DNA from: Apiotrichum sp. Y4204 | Lineage: Eukaryota; Basidiomycota; Tremellomycetes; Trichosporonales; Trichosporonaceae | NCBI GenBank assembly: GCA_025531455.1 | Contig: JAMYHL010000060.1 | Span: 124,001-188,000 of the forward strand | DNA: 64,000 nucleotides | Direction: 5' to 3' | Part shown: one piece after another, positions 1-12,591 of the stretch | Layout of the letters: every line of letters starts with the position of its first letter | How positions within the stretch are numbered: the first letter of the stretch is position 1 | Position numbers and translations under genes: made by a program | The notes under the pieces: generated by a model | Database searches by the model: none | Seen by the model: only the letters and a program-made list of their open reading frames with translations | What the model was told of the DNA's origin: nothing

Positions 1-812
1 AACTGCGCCGGCATCACCGGCAAGGTTGCCCCCACTGCGACGTGCACCACTGCCGACTGGGACCGCGTCATCGACATCAACCAGCGCGGCCTCTTCTTCT
101 GCGTCCGGGAGCAGCTCAAGGTCATGGAGAAGCAGGACCCAATTGGCACGTGAGTCTTTGCCGTGGTCGTTGAACAGTGCGAGTAGGTTACTTGGCAGTG
201 GATGTTTGAGGCATACCTTGCAAGTATGAGCTTGCAACAGTGTGGCCCATGACGGCCCGTGGTCATTGCGCCCAACACCCCGTCCCAAATCCTACGGCCC
301 CTGTCTCACCCGGTCCCCACATGGTGTCGACCCAGACTGCAACAGCCTGCTCACGCCAGCGACGAGGACACTCGCCGGCACAGCCGGGGCTCGATCGTCA
401 ACATCACTTCTGTGGCCGGCATGGTCGGAACGGGCGGCACCCCGTCGTACGTCGCGTCAAAGCACGCCGTCTGCGGTCTTTCGAAGAACGTCGCGATCGA
501 CTACGGAGGCAAGGGCATCCGCTGCAACGCCATCGCCCCGGGGTACATTGACACTCCCGTGAGTTACAGAACCGACCTCTTTGCGGCCGGAAATATCACG
601 CTCCCCTCGCTGCCCCAACCTCGCCCACTGACAGCCAGATGACCCAGACGATGAGCGTCACCGCCGCACTCTCGCACCTCCCTCCGGTCCCGATGGCGCG
701 CGCCGGGCGTCCCGAGGAGGTCGCAGACGTCGCCGTCTTCCTCGCGTCCGACGCCGCGTCGTTCGTTAACGGCGCGATCTGGGCCGTTGACGGCGGATAC
801 ACTGCCATCTAA
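1..812 (+). CDS. Short-chain dehydrogenase/reductase, 3' part (5' end outside window)
   Basis: NAD(P)-dependent oxidoreductase of the classical SDR family; substrate cannot be told. Three exons are visible: 1-149 (frame open from base 1), 384-558 and 639-812. The first visible residues are the NCAGI motif that follows the cofactor strand. The spliced product then shows the catalytic Ser region (NITSVAG), the YVASK catalytic Tyr/Lys pair, the [11 protein letters not shown] segment, and the C-terminal substrate-loop and GYTAI end typical of the family. The Rossmann GxxxGxG motif and start codon lie to the left of the window. Introns of 234 and 80 bases have GTGAGT donors. The first one is long for this genome, and an alternative acceptor there is possible although the frame fits exactly. 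Family assignment is firm; function is not. Confidence 0.88.
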
Positions 813-1276
813 ATGTTGAGAGGAGCGGGAGGCGTGCTGGCAGCCCTCCTGTCGTGTAGTTCAGATCTTCGTTTGTGATGCAGTTATCAAATCGGACAAG
901 CGTGTAACTATGGATAGGGCGACGAAGCGTCTTAGTGGCCTCTGCTGGGAGCTGGAGTAGTCGATGGTTAGGTCGACCAGCACGCCCAGGCCAGGCCGGC
1001 CAGGTAACACCAGACACATGCAATGATGCAAGAGGTTGGTGTCTTCGGCCATCTCCGACGGTCACTACCGCAACGACCCTGAAATCACCGTACCACAGCC
1101 GAAAATTACTTCTCGTAACAGACCTCTGTCGGAAGAGGAGAGTTCTTGGAGCGCGCAACGGCCCATGTTCTGCTTGAGAACAACATGGTTTAGCCAGGTC
1201 AAACGAGTGGATGTAGCTGCGATGTTGACATTGCCACAACCGCCACTCTTGTTGTCTGTACCATTCCAGCTCCACA
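813..1276. other. Intergenic spacer before the MFS transporter gene
   Basis: No convincing gene. It must hold the 3' end of the dehydrogenase transcript and the promoter/5' UTR of the transporter. Open frames here lack conserved motifs and plausible splice structure. Confidence 0.5.
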
Positions 1277-4088
1277 ATGGACTCACGAACGACGCAGGCG
1301 GTGGACTCGCGAGATACGGTCTCGCGCGACCCACCAGCCCCACTGGCCCCACCAAACGACCCGTCTAGCCTGTCGAGTCCGCTATCCCCCTCTCTCTCCC
1401 CGACGACGCGGCGACGACGCCCCAATCCGACCCCTCTAACGCGCGCCGGCTCCGTCGGCTCCTCGTACTCCGCAGCAGGTGCGAGTCTGCGGCGCATGGC
1501 GACACACGAGACGGGCGAGTATGCGAGCTCGGATGAGGAGGGGCGCGGACTCTCGACGCACGAGGAGCACGACGACGAACACCGGCCGTGGAGACATAGC
1601 ATGGAGGAGTACAGCTCCCGCAGTCCCAGACGGGCACGGAACCGCTCGCTCGTATCACTCGACGAAACGCGCTCGCCGTACGACGAGGAGCGCGCGATCG
1701 GCTCGATTGGTTCCGGGGTTCCGCCACAAAACACTCCAGACGACCGTGGACAAGACGAGAGTACAGCCAACGACGGCGGTAGCATAGACGAGCCGCCGGC
1801 GGAAGACAGGAAGAAGGGAAAGAAAATGGAGTTTGAGCTGCAGGACCAGACGAATCTCCTCCCCGTGCGCCAGGTCATCCTTATCTTTTTGGGTCTCAAC
1901 TGCGCGCTGTTCTGCAGTCTTCTCGACCAGACCATGTGAGTTGTTGTCGTTGCTGGCCACAATTGTTTGCTGCTTGGGGCCGCGTCCCAGAGACATTGCA
2001 TGCTGCATTCCTCCAGAAGCAACAACGCCCCAGCAGCCAGTGGGTGTTCATTCTCCACATGACGGCGGCCTCAGCCGTCGGGGATGGCCGATGGAAGTTG
2101 ACCCCGTCGACCACAGCTGACCCCAGTGTTACCACAGCACTCCCCACTCTGGGCAAGGTGTTCAATGAGGCGTCTATCGCAAGCTGGGTGGGAACAGCGT
2201 ACATGCTGACCAGCACGGTACGTGGGACTGGGTATGAATTGGGGAAATGGAGGAAACGGAGCTGTTGCGGTCCCTGCCCCCGCTCAGAAGTGTATCTAAC
2301 GCGCAGGCGCTCCAGCCCGTGTATGGCCGGCTGAGCGACATCTGGGGCCGCAAGGTCGTTCTCCTCGGGTCGCTGTTCATATTCCTCGTTGGCTCGATTG
2401 CATGTTCGGTGTCTCAGTCGATGATCCAGCTCATCGTCTTCCGCGCCATCCAGGGCTGCGGCGGCGGTGGCATCCTCACGCTGGCGATGATTATCATATC
2501 GGATGTCGTGTCGCTCAAGGACAGGGGCAAGTATCAAGGCATCACCGGCGGTGTGGTCGCCACTGCCAACTCGCTTGGACCCGTTCTGGGCGGTATCTTT
2601 ACGGAAAAGCTTACTTGGCGGTGGTGTTTCGTGAGTACCCGAGAGGACCCCAGGTGCGGTAGTCATATGGGCTCCTCCCAGTACCTATAAATACCTGAAC
2701 TGACTCCAGTACATCAACCTCCCACTGACGGCGCTCGCGATCCTGTCCATCTTCTTCCTCCTCCCCCTGAAGAAGGTACACGGATCATGGCGCTCAAAGC
2801 TCAAGAAGCTCGACTTTTACGGGGCGGCACTGACGCTCGCGTGGGCCGTGCTCGTCCTGCTCGCCCTCTCCTGGAGCGGGTCCAAGTATCCGTGGTCCTC
2901 GCCGGCCGTCATCGCCCCGCTCGTCATCGGCATCGTCCTCCTCGGCGTCTTCGTCTTCGTCGAGGCTAAACTCGTGCCTCTGCCCTTGGTCCCCCTCTAC
3001 ATCTTCAAGGACATGACCGTCGCGGCGTCCATGGCGACCACATTTGCCAATGGCGCGGCCTTCTTCTGTTCGCTCTACTATCTCCCGCAGTACTTCCAGG
3101 TCGTGCGCGGTGAGGACCCACTCCAGAGCGGCGTGGACATGCTGCCCCTCATCTTCGTGCAGGTGTTTGTGTCATTCTGGTGAGTACTTATCCCTCCAAA
3201 CAATACCTAACCGCAGTTCGGGATTTACCGTGTCCGAGACTGGCGACTACAAGTGGAACCTGATGCTGGGTTTCTTCATCTGGACGATCGGCATGGGTCT
3301 CATGGGAACGCTGACGCCGACGACGCCCAAGGCACACATCTACGGCTTCCAGGTGCTCGTCGGTGTCGGCGCGGGCCAGACATTCCAGACCTCGCTCATC
3401 GCCATCCAGGCCTCCGTCGCGCGAAAGGACATGGCAACCGCGACGGGCTGCCGCAACTTTCTCCGCATGCTGGGCGGTACAGTCTCGCTCGCGGCCTGCG
3501 CGGCAATTATCAATAACCTCGTCAGCACGCGCCTGGACCAACTCGCCCTCGGATCCGGCATGGAGACGCGTATCCTGCAGTCGCCCACCGAGCTCGCGGC
3601 CCTTGATTTATCCGCGGAGCAGATCGAGTTCATCCGGTCTGCCTATGGTGAGTGTTAAGAGTCAGGCGGTTAGTTGACAACCAGCAAAAGCGATCGACGC
3701 GTGTTTCTTCTTCTGCGTCCCGCTCACCGGCATATCCTTCTTCGTAACCGTCTTCTTCGTCAAGCGCGTGCCGCTCAAGCGCGGGGACGAGGCGCAGCTC
3801 AAGGCCGAGGCGAAGAAGTGGATGGCGGAGAAGAAGGACCACGGGAAGGATGATAAAGAGGGCACGACGACGCCGGCCGGCGAGGACAAGGCCGAAAAGT
3901 CTAGCGATGACAAGGAGGAAAAGTCCAACGATAAGGTATCACCACAGTCGAGTGAACGGACACTGGGAGACGATCAGCACGGGTCCGATCTCGGGGAGAA
4001 AGCCAAGGAAGCCGTCGAGCGCCTCCCTGATGAGATGGAACGTGCAGCCCGGGGGATGGAGGAGGCATCTGGAGTCAAAATGCGTTAG
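1277..4088 (+). CDS. MFS drug:H+ antiporter, DHA2 (14-TM) type
   Basis: Plasma- or vacuolar-membrane proton-coupled exporter of small molecules. Six exons: 1277-1935, 2127-2217, 2307-2630, 2710-3179, 3217-3647, 3685-4088; 792 residues. Residues 1-200 are a Ser/Arg/Glu-rich cytosolic tail. The membrane part starts with LDQTIVTTALPTL, the characteristic DHA2 TM1 signature, which is restored only when exon 1 is joined to the acceptor at 2126. Motif A is GRLSDIWGRK and the antiporter motif C is ANSLGPVLGG. The C-terminal tail (about 130 residues) is Lys/Glu-rich. The start is the first ATG in a long open frame. Substrate cannot be read from sequence: fungal relatives include drug, amino-acid and siderophore exporters. 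The last acceptor (3684 or 3690) is uncertain by two codons. Confidence 0.92.
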
Positions 4089-4767
4089 GATATGTAGAAT
4101 CTAGAGTTAATTGTATGCATTGCTTGGCCGCGCGGTGAGTGAGGTGAACTGATGGAGATGGGATCGAGGACACTGTTAACGACAAGCGTCAAACTTTGAC
4201 GCGAGGATCCGCGCGTCTTATCTGCGAGCATCGGAACAGCAATCCTGGGTCTCGCGATCCCTCGAGCATGTCCCGAGTGTCGCGTCGGGAGGTCCATTCG
4301 GAACGTCGGAAGAGTGTTGGCTACATTCAGTCCCTTGGGTGTTGGTTGTTTGACAGCAAAGCACATTGACCCATTCACATGGTCATCGTCACATGACCAC
4401 TTTCCGCCCCACTTCGGCAACTGGACTTCTCGTACTTTTATCTCGGCGTCAAACCACCGGCGATAGCCGGTACCCCAGGTGCTGTGGGGAACGTCGTCGC
4501 ATAATCGCATGGTGACGCTCCCGGTTCCGACAGTGGGCAGCCACCAATTACGCGCAGCAGGGCAACAGGAATGCGCAAGCGAGGCAACGCGCGTGCCCGA
4601 GGCGGACATGCTCACAAGCTTCCAGGCCAGGTTCGCGAGTGCGCCTCGACCGAGAGTGTTTGCCGGATGACGATGGGGGTGAGCCTGCAAATGCTGGCAG
4701 TATATAACCACATAACCACCAGTGGGGCAACCTCCTCACTTCACTTCCCTCTCGACTCTACATCATC
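4089..4767. other. Intergenic spacer with promoter of the GFA-type gene
   Basis: No gene supported. The right end carries a TATA box (listed separately) just upstream of the next start codon. Several GC-rich short palindromic stretches are present but none is interpretable. Confidence 0.5.
4701..4707 (+). promoter_or_regulatory. TATA box of the GFA-type gene
   Basis: TATATAA lies 61 bases before the ATG at 4768, at a normal distance for a TATA-driven fungal promoter with a short 5' UTR. This suggests a regulated rather than housekeeping promoter. Confidence 0.55.
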
Positions 4768-5361
4768 ATGCGCACTGGAGGCTGCTACTGCGGTGAGTCA
4801 AGCTGTAACATCCAGGTTCCATCCCCACCCACTGACTCTCCAGGAAACATTGCGTACGAGTTCGACGACGACAGCAACAATGCCGGCGTCATCTGCTACT
4901 GCACGACGTGCCAGAAGATGAACACTGACCAGTGAGTGGGACATGCTGGCTTCCCACACTCTCCTGCTCACACCCAGGTCGCTCAACCTCAAGAGCGAGC
5001 AGTCCAAGGTCAAGGTCACAAAGGGCACGCCCAAGTCGTACAAGGACAACAAGGCCGACAGCGGTGAGTCCATGCGCCGGGATGCACGACCACCGTGCCC
5101 TCTAGAACCTCTCTGCTTCACCCCGGTTCAAGCTGACCCGCAGGCAAGACAATCACGCGCTACTTCTGCGGCGACTGCTCCTCGGCGCTCTGGTCGGACC
5201 CCGACTCGGCTCCGGGCGTGCGCTTCGTCAAGGTCGGCTCGCTCGACGACCCCAGCAACGTCAAGCTCTTTGCCGAGATCTACGTCGAGCGCGCGCTTAA
5301 CGGCCCGCACCCCAAGAACGGGCAGAAGCAGTTCGAGGGCATGATGGCCAAGGAGGTCTAG
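4768..5361 (+). CDS. GFA/CENP-V-type zinc-binding protein
   Basis: Small protein of the GFA family (glutathione-dependent formaldehyde-activating enzyme fold, shared with CENP-V). Four exons: 4768-4792, 4844-4931, 4978-5063, 5144-5361; 138 residues, full length for the family. Zinc ligands are seen in order: GGCYCGNIAYEF (CxC), ICYCTTCQK (CxCxxC) and YFCGDCSSALW (CxxC). Splicing puts all three zinc motifs into one frame. Fungal genomes carry many paralogues and most have no shown enzymatic activity on formaldehyde, so the biochemical role is not assigned. It has its own TATA box and stands alone between non-related genes. Confidence 0.9.
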
Positions 5362-5868
5362 GCTGGCCAAACCACTCGGCGGAGGGGTGTGATGAGATAG
5401 TCGGAAGTTCAGTGAATATGCAACGTGCATGGTACACAGCAGCAGCGCGGCGTGCGCAGTTGAGGCATTCAGATGGTCTCTCATCGTCCCATGTCTCACA
5501 ATCTAACGGTCATGTTGGTGAACATGCCCCATAACCCAACCGATGCAGACTACAGGCTGATGGCTCGCCGCTTCAGAATCGTGTTCTCAGCTGTGCAAGA
5601 CTCGAGCTGTTACCACTTCGCTTCCCGAGACTGGGCGCTTATGGACTACCTCTAGGCATGGGTCGTGAACAGAGCAGAGTGTATGACAAACCCTGCTCAA
5701 GATTCTTGCTCAGTAGATGATCGTCGTGCTCCCTTTACATTCATGCATCGGGCACTCTGCATGTTTTGGCCCATACCGCCGGGACCGCCTTTCCACAACA
5801 GGACGTCTGCTTCTCCCCGTGCTCCTCTCGCGTAAATCGCGCCTCACGCTTCACGCCATTTCACTAGT
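5362..5868. other. Intergenic spacer between two convergent genes
   Basis: 3' ends of the GFA-type gene (plus) and SH3 gene (minus) face each other. A 60-codon open frame at 5473-5655 has no family features and is probably chance. Confidence 0.5.
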
Positions 5869-7105
5869 TTACAATTCCTTGAGATAGTTGGCGGGCACGA
5901 AGCCCTTGTTGCCGTTGTCGTCACGGCACGTCCACCCTGTGTGTCAACGAAACTGTCTCAAGAAGCTGCTTGATCGACCTACAGTCGGCGGACGCCTTGT
6001 CCTCGATAGTCACCACCTGGTTCTCGTGTACAGGCAGATCGGTCGTGTCCTGGAGTCAGCACCAGTCACCAAACCATGTAGAATTCTACCGCTCCAAACT
6101 CACAGCACCCTCAAAGTCGTACAGCACCTGGGCCTGGGCTGCGTTCGGGCCCGGCGATGCCGCCGCTCCGGCGCCGACATGACGCGGAGGAGGCGGAAGG
6201 GTCCCTCCAGCGTTGCCCAGCGCGGGTGGCACGTGGTGGTCCACCGTAGGGGGCGTAACTGCGTGTGAGCCATTGCCATGTGAAGAATATGTTTGAAAGC
6301 ATCTCTGCGCTTCGAAGCACCTTGAGATCGAGGGCATGACCACCTACCTTTCTTGGGATCACGGAACATGGTCTTGAGCGCCGCACCGCCGGAACTGGTA
6401 TCGACATGTCCAAAGCCCTTTTTGTCAGCTCCCCGTCATATTCACGGCCTTGTCACGCACCCTCGAAGATGTGAGGCCCGCGGGAGGAGCGCCTCGAGGA
6501 CGCGACTGCGGAGGGGGCGGCGGGCCACTACCTCTTGCCGCCGCTGACGGAGGCGGAGCCGCGGATGATGGGTTCGACGGCGGTGGTGGTGGCAGGGTTC
6601 TTTCTCCCTGAGAGATACCGCTGTAGGTATACGGCGCAGGCTTGTTGAACTTGCCGGCCATGCCAACCTTGCCGAGAGCCGAGTTGACATGGCTGTTAGC
6701 GGCGACCTTGTTCACGTTGGACGACATAAAGTTCATGGTCTTCTGGCTTGCTTGCTGGGCGCTCGCCAGCGGCGAGTTCGCAGCCGGAGTCGCGGGCGCC
6801 TCACCTGCGGGAGAGTATGGCGGCGTGTTCGACGAGCCGTGAGCGGGAGCGGGGGAGCGTGTGGGAACGGGCGGTGGGCCGCCGCGGCCGGATTGAGCGT
6901 TGTACGCCGACGCCATGGTAGATGCGGCGGCCAGCGCGTGGGCGGGCTTGATCGTGATACCCTCGGACGATCCCCCGCCTAGAAGGTGCGGGCGCGACTC
7001 GAAGTACTCATCGAGAAGGGAGAAGAACGCCTGTTTGTCTGATCGTGAGTTTGGTGAACAGAGAACGAAGAAACACCAACCTTGGTATGTTAGGTTTGCG
7101 AACAT
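5869..7105 (-). CDS. SH3-domain adaptor protein (Csh3/Lsb-like)
   Basis: Predicted cytoplasmic adaptor, probably for actin or endocytic partners. Exons in transcript order: 7081-7105, 6461-7038, 6348-6417, 6104-6258, 5983-6049, 5869-5936; 320 residues. The N-terminus (MFANLTYQDKQAFFSLLDEY) is a short helical module. The middle is low-complexity Pro/Ala/Ser with polyproline runs that could themselves bind SH3 domains. The C-terminal 55 residues form a complete SH3 domain: ALYDF-like VLYDFEG, DWWTCR and the closing GFVPANYLKEL. The SH3 domain is split by two introns, and its WW pair is created across a splice site. Resemblance to Csh3 or Pin3/Lsb1 rests on layout only. Confidence 0.85.
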
Positions 7106-8566
7106 GGTTGTCGCGATATCGATACGCGGGCTATTTCCAGTGCAGTCCGATGTCGTAACGGTCGAGATGAGCTAAAGATAAGCAACGGTTGTCTGGCGAT
7201 TGCTCGATGAGAGTGAGTGGATGAGAGAGTGAACACATAGCGCGGCCTACATGTGCCCTACATCATTGCGGTATTGCGGTGATCACCAAACGCGGCAATG
7301 AGATCGGTGGGAGCCGTTGGATCTAGTACAGCCGCAAGCTCAACCTCCACTTTCCCGGCTTCTCATATCGTCATCATCGCCCGCAGTCAGTGCGCAGTCG
7401 GAATCGAGCGGTGGTGGCAGTCAAAGTCACGCAAATCTCAAAGACGAAGATGAGAACTATGAGAAGAATGCAAAGTTTACATCGCCCGGCAGTCATCTAC
7501 GAGGCTACAGCACAGAGGATGCAGAGCAGACATATGCACAGCGAGTCAGAGATCAGAGACGGTTGAGCCCCGACTCAAAACCATGATGCCATGATGATAT
7601 CCAGGGGCTACACCGAAAACGGTTTTCGCGATTGTCCGCCTGTTGCCAGGTCGTGGTGCCTGGTGTCATAATGAGCTTGGTCTAGATCACGGTGATGAAC
7701 ACTCAGAATCAAGTAGCACATGCTGAACAATGGGTACAAAGGCCATGCGACAGGCAGGCATGCGGTATACGGTATGCATGAGCGCATGAGCAAAGATGAG
7801 TTTGATCCGAAAGGAGATCGAACTTGATTTTGAAAGCTTGAGAGGGAGCCGAGTGAGAGCCTCGGGCGATCCACAGATCTCAGCGCCAACACGCCAACGT
7901 GCCGGTCGTGGCGCGTGGCGCGCTGCACGAGCTGCAGCGAGCTGCACTCAGCTCGAATACATTCATTGTCGTTTATGGCATAGAGTTGCACGACGTTTTA
8001 CTTCTTATTCCGTGCTACTTACCTGAGTGTCTTGCCTTTGCATGCCATGCCCCGGACTCCATCTCCGCGCTGTCCCTCCACCGAGACTGCCCGATCCTGA
8101 GCCCGGACCACGAAATCTCTACCACACGACTGGTCCCTATCGTGCCAGCAGCAATGGTCTATTGTTCTCTCTCGTTCCACCTCTCGTTCCACTTTTCTTG
8201 CCGCTGCTTGGCTGTTGTGCATCTTTTGTATACAGTTTGAGTCCCGGCAGCACTCACTGGCCCTCGCCCCATTCACGCGCCGCATCGCGATGGCGCTGCG
8301 TCGCCGTCGTGTCATGTTTAGCACAACTGCATTGTTCTCTCGTCCACCAACCCTATGCTCACCAGACTTGGGGCCACCTGCTGAACATGACCATTCTTAT
8401 ATCTACGCGGACGCATCAACTCGTTTCTGCAGCTCTCCTCTAACCAGCCCAGTCAGCTCACCAGCTCACCAGCGCTTCCCGCCACCGCAGCTTGTCGGCG
8501 AGTTACCCATCGCGGAGTCACAACGCCAATCCTCGCTCGCTTCTTCCCCTTGTTCGCTCTTTCACC
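7106..8566. other. Long upstream region of ERG25
   Basis: About 1.46 kb between the divergent SH3 gene and ERG25. Pyrimidine-rich tracts near 8,100-8,560 look like 5' UTR. Open frames such as 7317-7586 are low-complexity and lack splice or family support. Sterol-responsive sites could lie here, but I see no certain one. Confidence 0.45.
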
Positions 8567-9684
8567 ATGGCCGCCGTCTACGACGTCGCGATGGACTACC
8601 TCAACAAGTTTGCACCGGGCATTGCCGAGCAGCTCGTCATTTCGAATGCAACAATGACTCAGAACCAGCTCTACGGTGACATCAACCTCGACGCGCTGAG
8701 CTATCTGGAGCGTCTCTGGGCAAACTACTACATTGCCATTGGGAACCCGATTCTCGCCACGGGTCTCATGTCGTTTGTGCTGCACGAAGTGAGTGGGAGG
8801 AATCCTGGGCGACAAGACCTCTAACCACAGGTCGTCTACTTTGGCCGCTGTATCCCATGGCTCATCATTGACGAGATTCCGTTCTTCCACAAGTGGAAGC
8901 TGCAGCCAAACAAGAAGATTACGCCGGCGCAGATCTGGAAGATGACCAAGCTGGTCCTGATCACTCACTTTACTTGCGAGGCTCCTCTTATCTGGCTGTT
9001 CCACCCGATCTGCACGTACTTTGGCATGGCGACATACGAAGTTCCCTTCTCGTCTTGGACCCTCATGGCGGCACAAATCGCCTTCTTCTTCGTCTTCGAG
9101 GACATGTTCCACTACTGGGCTCACCGTGCACTTCACTGGGGTCCCCTCTACAAGAACATCCACAAGCGTCACCACGAGTGGTCTGCGCCCATTGGTCTCG
9201 TGAGTGTGCCACAGGCCGTGTGCTCCAATTCTAATCCCAGGCCGCCGAGTACGCGCACCCGCTCGAGGTCCTCATTCTTGCGCAGGGAACCATCTCCGGT
9301 CCCTTCCTCTACTGTCTCTTCCGCAACGATCTCCACATCTTCACCGTCTACGTCTGGGTCACGCTGCGTCTCTTCCAGGCCGTCGACGCGCACTCGGGCT
9401 ACGACTTCCCCTGGTCGCTGCGCCACTTCCTCCCCTTCTGGGCCGGCGCCGACCACCACGACTTCCACCACATGGCCTTTGTCAACTGCTACTCGACCTC
9501 GTTCCGCTGGTGGGACTTTTCCCTCGGCACCGACAGCAAGTACCACGCGTACAAGGCGCGCGTCGCGGCGGCCAAGGAGTCGGACCGCGCCGCCGTCAAC
9601 GCCCGCGAACTTGCCCGCGCGGAGCGCGAGGGTCTCGAGGCCGAGCGCATGGTCGAGTCGTATGGCAAGGGCAAGAAGCTCTAG
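8567..9684 (+). CDS. ERG25: C-4 methylsterol oxidase (sterol C4-demethylation)
   Basis: ER-membrane di-iron oxygenase that oxidises the C4 methyl groups of 4,4-dimethylzymosterol in ergosterol synthesis, with Erg26/Erg27. Three exons: 8567-8788, 8831-9199, 9241-9684; 344 residues, slightly longer than yeast Erg25. The three histidine boxes of the fatty-acid-hydroxylase superfamily are intact: HRALH (172-176), HKRHH (185-189) and HHDFHH (269-274). Hydrophobic stretches flank them. The C-terminal 40 residues are a charged Ala/Arg/Glu helix ending in GKGKKL, consistent with a cytosolic lysine-rich ER tail. All three exons join in phase 0 or with clean GTGAGT donors. Start is in a good context (CACCATGG). 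Confidence 0.95.
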
Positions 9685-12239
9685 ACATTAGATATACACA
9701 AGAAGGTGATGGCCGTCGTTGCCTGCCCGCCCATAGATAGTTACCCACTCAATACCGTTATCATGCAGGATATCCAAGATGCGTTGTCGGATCGTTTGAG
9801 GTCATTCTGATACTCTGCTGGGGGGGTTAGAGTATGTGCGTAAGGGAAGCGACGGCGAGGGCATGTGGTATCTTGCTCTTGTCGGGTCAGGAATACCAGG
9901 AAAGCAAGACGGCAGAAGGTTGACATTGCTCGCGCGTGATACGCATGACATTTAAACTCATATTTCTTCCCTCCTTCTTTTCCTCTCTCTCATCCGTCCC
10001 TTCATCTCCTCATTCTTCCGTCTTTCGCCTACCGCATGTTTCTTTTCCCTTAACCTGGGGAAGCTCTACATCCAACAACACGAACCACAGCTGCACATTT
10101 CCTACACAGCCGGGTTTACACGCCGAATACCAAGGAAGGCGGCGTCGCCCACAGAGCTCGCGAGTGACCACATATTTGTTCCTTATCGTGAAAACATGTC
10201 GGCCACAATAACGCACGCTACAAGACCACAGAATTGATATGGGGCTTTGCGTGCCTAAAACACTATAGCGTCTCGCTCTGGCTCTGATCGACAGACTGGA
10301 TTGCGTGAGGAGACACGATGTGGGTATATGATAAGAGGATTTTTACCCGCGAGTGACTGAAAGAACTCTGGAGTGTGAGATACCCTTGCGAAGCCGGCTC
10401 GCGAAGCCACGAGCGCCTGCGTCGATAATGAAGTCCCCTACGCCAGTTGCAAAAAGGCTCGTAAACACATCTGGAGTAAGGCTTGTGAGATCAAGAATTG
10501 TACCACCATGGCCATTATGAACGCCCACGACCCCATCACAGCGGCCGAAGAGCCCCACGAGCGCTGCCATCAAGCGACTGATGCGATTTCCGAGGAACTT
10601 GGGGAAGTTAGAAAGTCTTTCTCTCTCTGGTTCCAGCTGCAGCCGAAACGGTTCTGCCCTGAATTCGGCCAGCATCAACAGCGGTGCAGGTTCCTCCAGA
10701 TTCGCTGGACAGAGAGGATTCGACGCAGGCACCTGTCACCGTTTGCCATTACCGACCCCACCATTACAGATGCCTAGTAGTGGACTCAACCCGTGCCATC
10801 AAGGCCCACTGTGTTAGACTTATACTTTAAGCCCAAGAGAATGAGACTCAGATCGCCCACGGGTGAGTCCGTGCCTGACACTCAGAAAGGACACTCAGTT
10901 GCTGACAACAGGGTCGACGACCACAGACACTGTGAGGCTGCAGGATGTATAACAATCAAACAGCCTTTGTGACCAACCGCAGGGTGAATCGGCGATAGGC
11001 AGAGAGAGCACATACGAGAAGAGGGGGCGAGAGCCGATGATGAGCGAGACACAGGGCTTGAGTGAGACCTCGACACGAGAGACAGAGGGAGGTTGACAGT
11101 TGGCCCCTGAGAAGCACCGAGCTACGCCGACGCTAGAGCCTCCTTAACGAGAGCATGTAACATGTCACTTCGCGTCGATCAAAGATCATCCAGGGGTAAG
11201 GCTGATCGTCCTCGATGATCGCATTCGCTATCTTATCTTGACATATGAAACGGAGGACGATCATGGATCGGCACATCGAACTGTGGCGGTGCCACGAGAA
11301 AAACATGTTTTCAAAACATGCGTGCTATCTGCGTGTCATCTGCGCGATATTTGCGTGCTTTCTGCGTGTCAAACCTCAAATAACCTTCCCGCGGCCGTGG
11401 GAGAGATGTCAGCCCGACACGGAGATTCAGCTCCGAGATGTGGAGGTCGGGGAGCGGACCGAAGGGATGCGCGGTCCTCCAACGCCAAAGCCCCAAGAGC
11501 CTCAATTCGCCTCAAAGTCCGTCGGCCTTGAACACGTGCGCTTGTCCCGTGCTGGATCGGCTGGAGCTTTGAGTTTGGGACCTGGGATCAGATCATGCCT
11601 GGCCTTTTCGAGTAGCGCCAGTGTGCGTACTAAATAGCGCCAAGCGCCCAGCTTGTGGGACCTGGCCTTGTTGCAATGCTGGTCGCGGGTTGAGGTGTTG
11701 TTAACTCGGTTGTGTGATGGATGTGTCAGGCCGCACAGGATCACCGGATCGTATCAGATACCGAGACAGGCACTCGGCTTTGCAACAGGTTCCCATCCTT
11801 CCAGAAGCCTGGTTATGTTGTGCAGCAAGGTGCAGCAAGTTTTTCTAGGTAGCATGGTGACCGCAGATGGATCAGGATGGACCGCTGTCGGACTTGTGAC
11901 CTGGGATGGGTCCTGCTGGGGACGGGCGATGTCGAGTAAGATGCGCAAGAAATGGGGACCGGACCGGATCGTGGTGTCGTGAACAATGGTCGTAATGTCC
12001 TATGATGCCATCGCTGGGCCGGCAGAGGGCGGCTCTGTACCTTTTTTTCGGCCCCCCTCTGGTGGTCTCTCTCTCCCTCTCAACAGCCGTGGCTCGTTCT
12101 CCAACTCTCTTTGTGCACCTGGCTACCGCTGGGGGGGCCTGGCTGGCGCTGGATCCAGGTCGGTCGTACTCCCAGGTACTCCGATGCGCTGTAATGTACT
12201 CGGTTGCTGAGGATGAGGCGAGAAGACGGCACGCGTTGC

Positions 12240-12330
12240 CAGAAAATGCGAGAATGACGTCGATGCACGTGGCATCCACCAGCGGCCAGGGCGGGCCAGG
12301 GCGTGGGGGCTGGCATAGAAAGCACGAGAA
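12240..12330 (+). promoter_or_regulatory. Possible gap-type heat shock elements
   Basis: GAA triplets spaced 10 bases apart occur twice (AGAAAATGCGAGAA near 12240 and AGAAAGCACGAGAA near 12317), the arrangement of gap-type HSEs bound by Hsf1, about 270-350 bases upstream of an HSP70 start. Suggestive only, since GAA triplets are common. Confidence 0.25.
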
Positions 12331-12504
12331 CGTCTGTGATGCACTATGGTCTACTATGGCGTATGAGGTGGATCGGATGGAGTGTGTGGGAAGCAGGTGG
12401 AAGGAAAAGTCACGGTGAGTGCTCGACGGTGCCCGCTCGCTCCAGCACACTCTGCGCACGCCTCTGTCACGGCCGTTGCGACCGCTACTGCACACCTTTG
12501 CCCG

Positions 12505-12512
12505 TATATAAG
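12505..12512 (+). promoter_or_regulatory. TATA box of HSP70
   Basis: TATATAAG sits 87 bases before the start codon at 12592, a typical position for a strongly inducible fungal heat-shock promoter. Confidence 0.65.
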
Positions 12513-12591
12513 AGACCAACCAGCCTCGCCAACAGAACTCCTCTCATCATCACCTAATTCACTTTATCCCCACTTAGAAAAACAATCCACA

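Larger units (their letters stand above)
9685..12591. other. 2.9 kb spacer with HSP70 promoter
   Basis: No gene I can defend. A 130-codon minus-strand frame at 10343-10732 begins just after a TGACAG-like acceptor and reads like protein, but has no upstream exon or recognisable family. A plus-strand frame at 11245-11637 has a short internal repeat (TGCGTG motifs near 11320-11370) and looks accidental. The right 350 bases form the HSP70 promoter. Confidence 0.45.

Noticed and set aside
11872..12519. 215-codon minus-strand frame over the HSP70 promoter
   Set aside because: Ser/Arg/His-rich with no motifs. It overlaps the TATA box and leader of HSP70.
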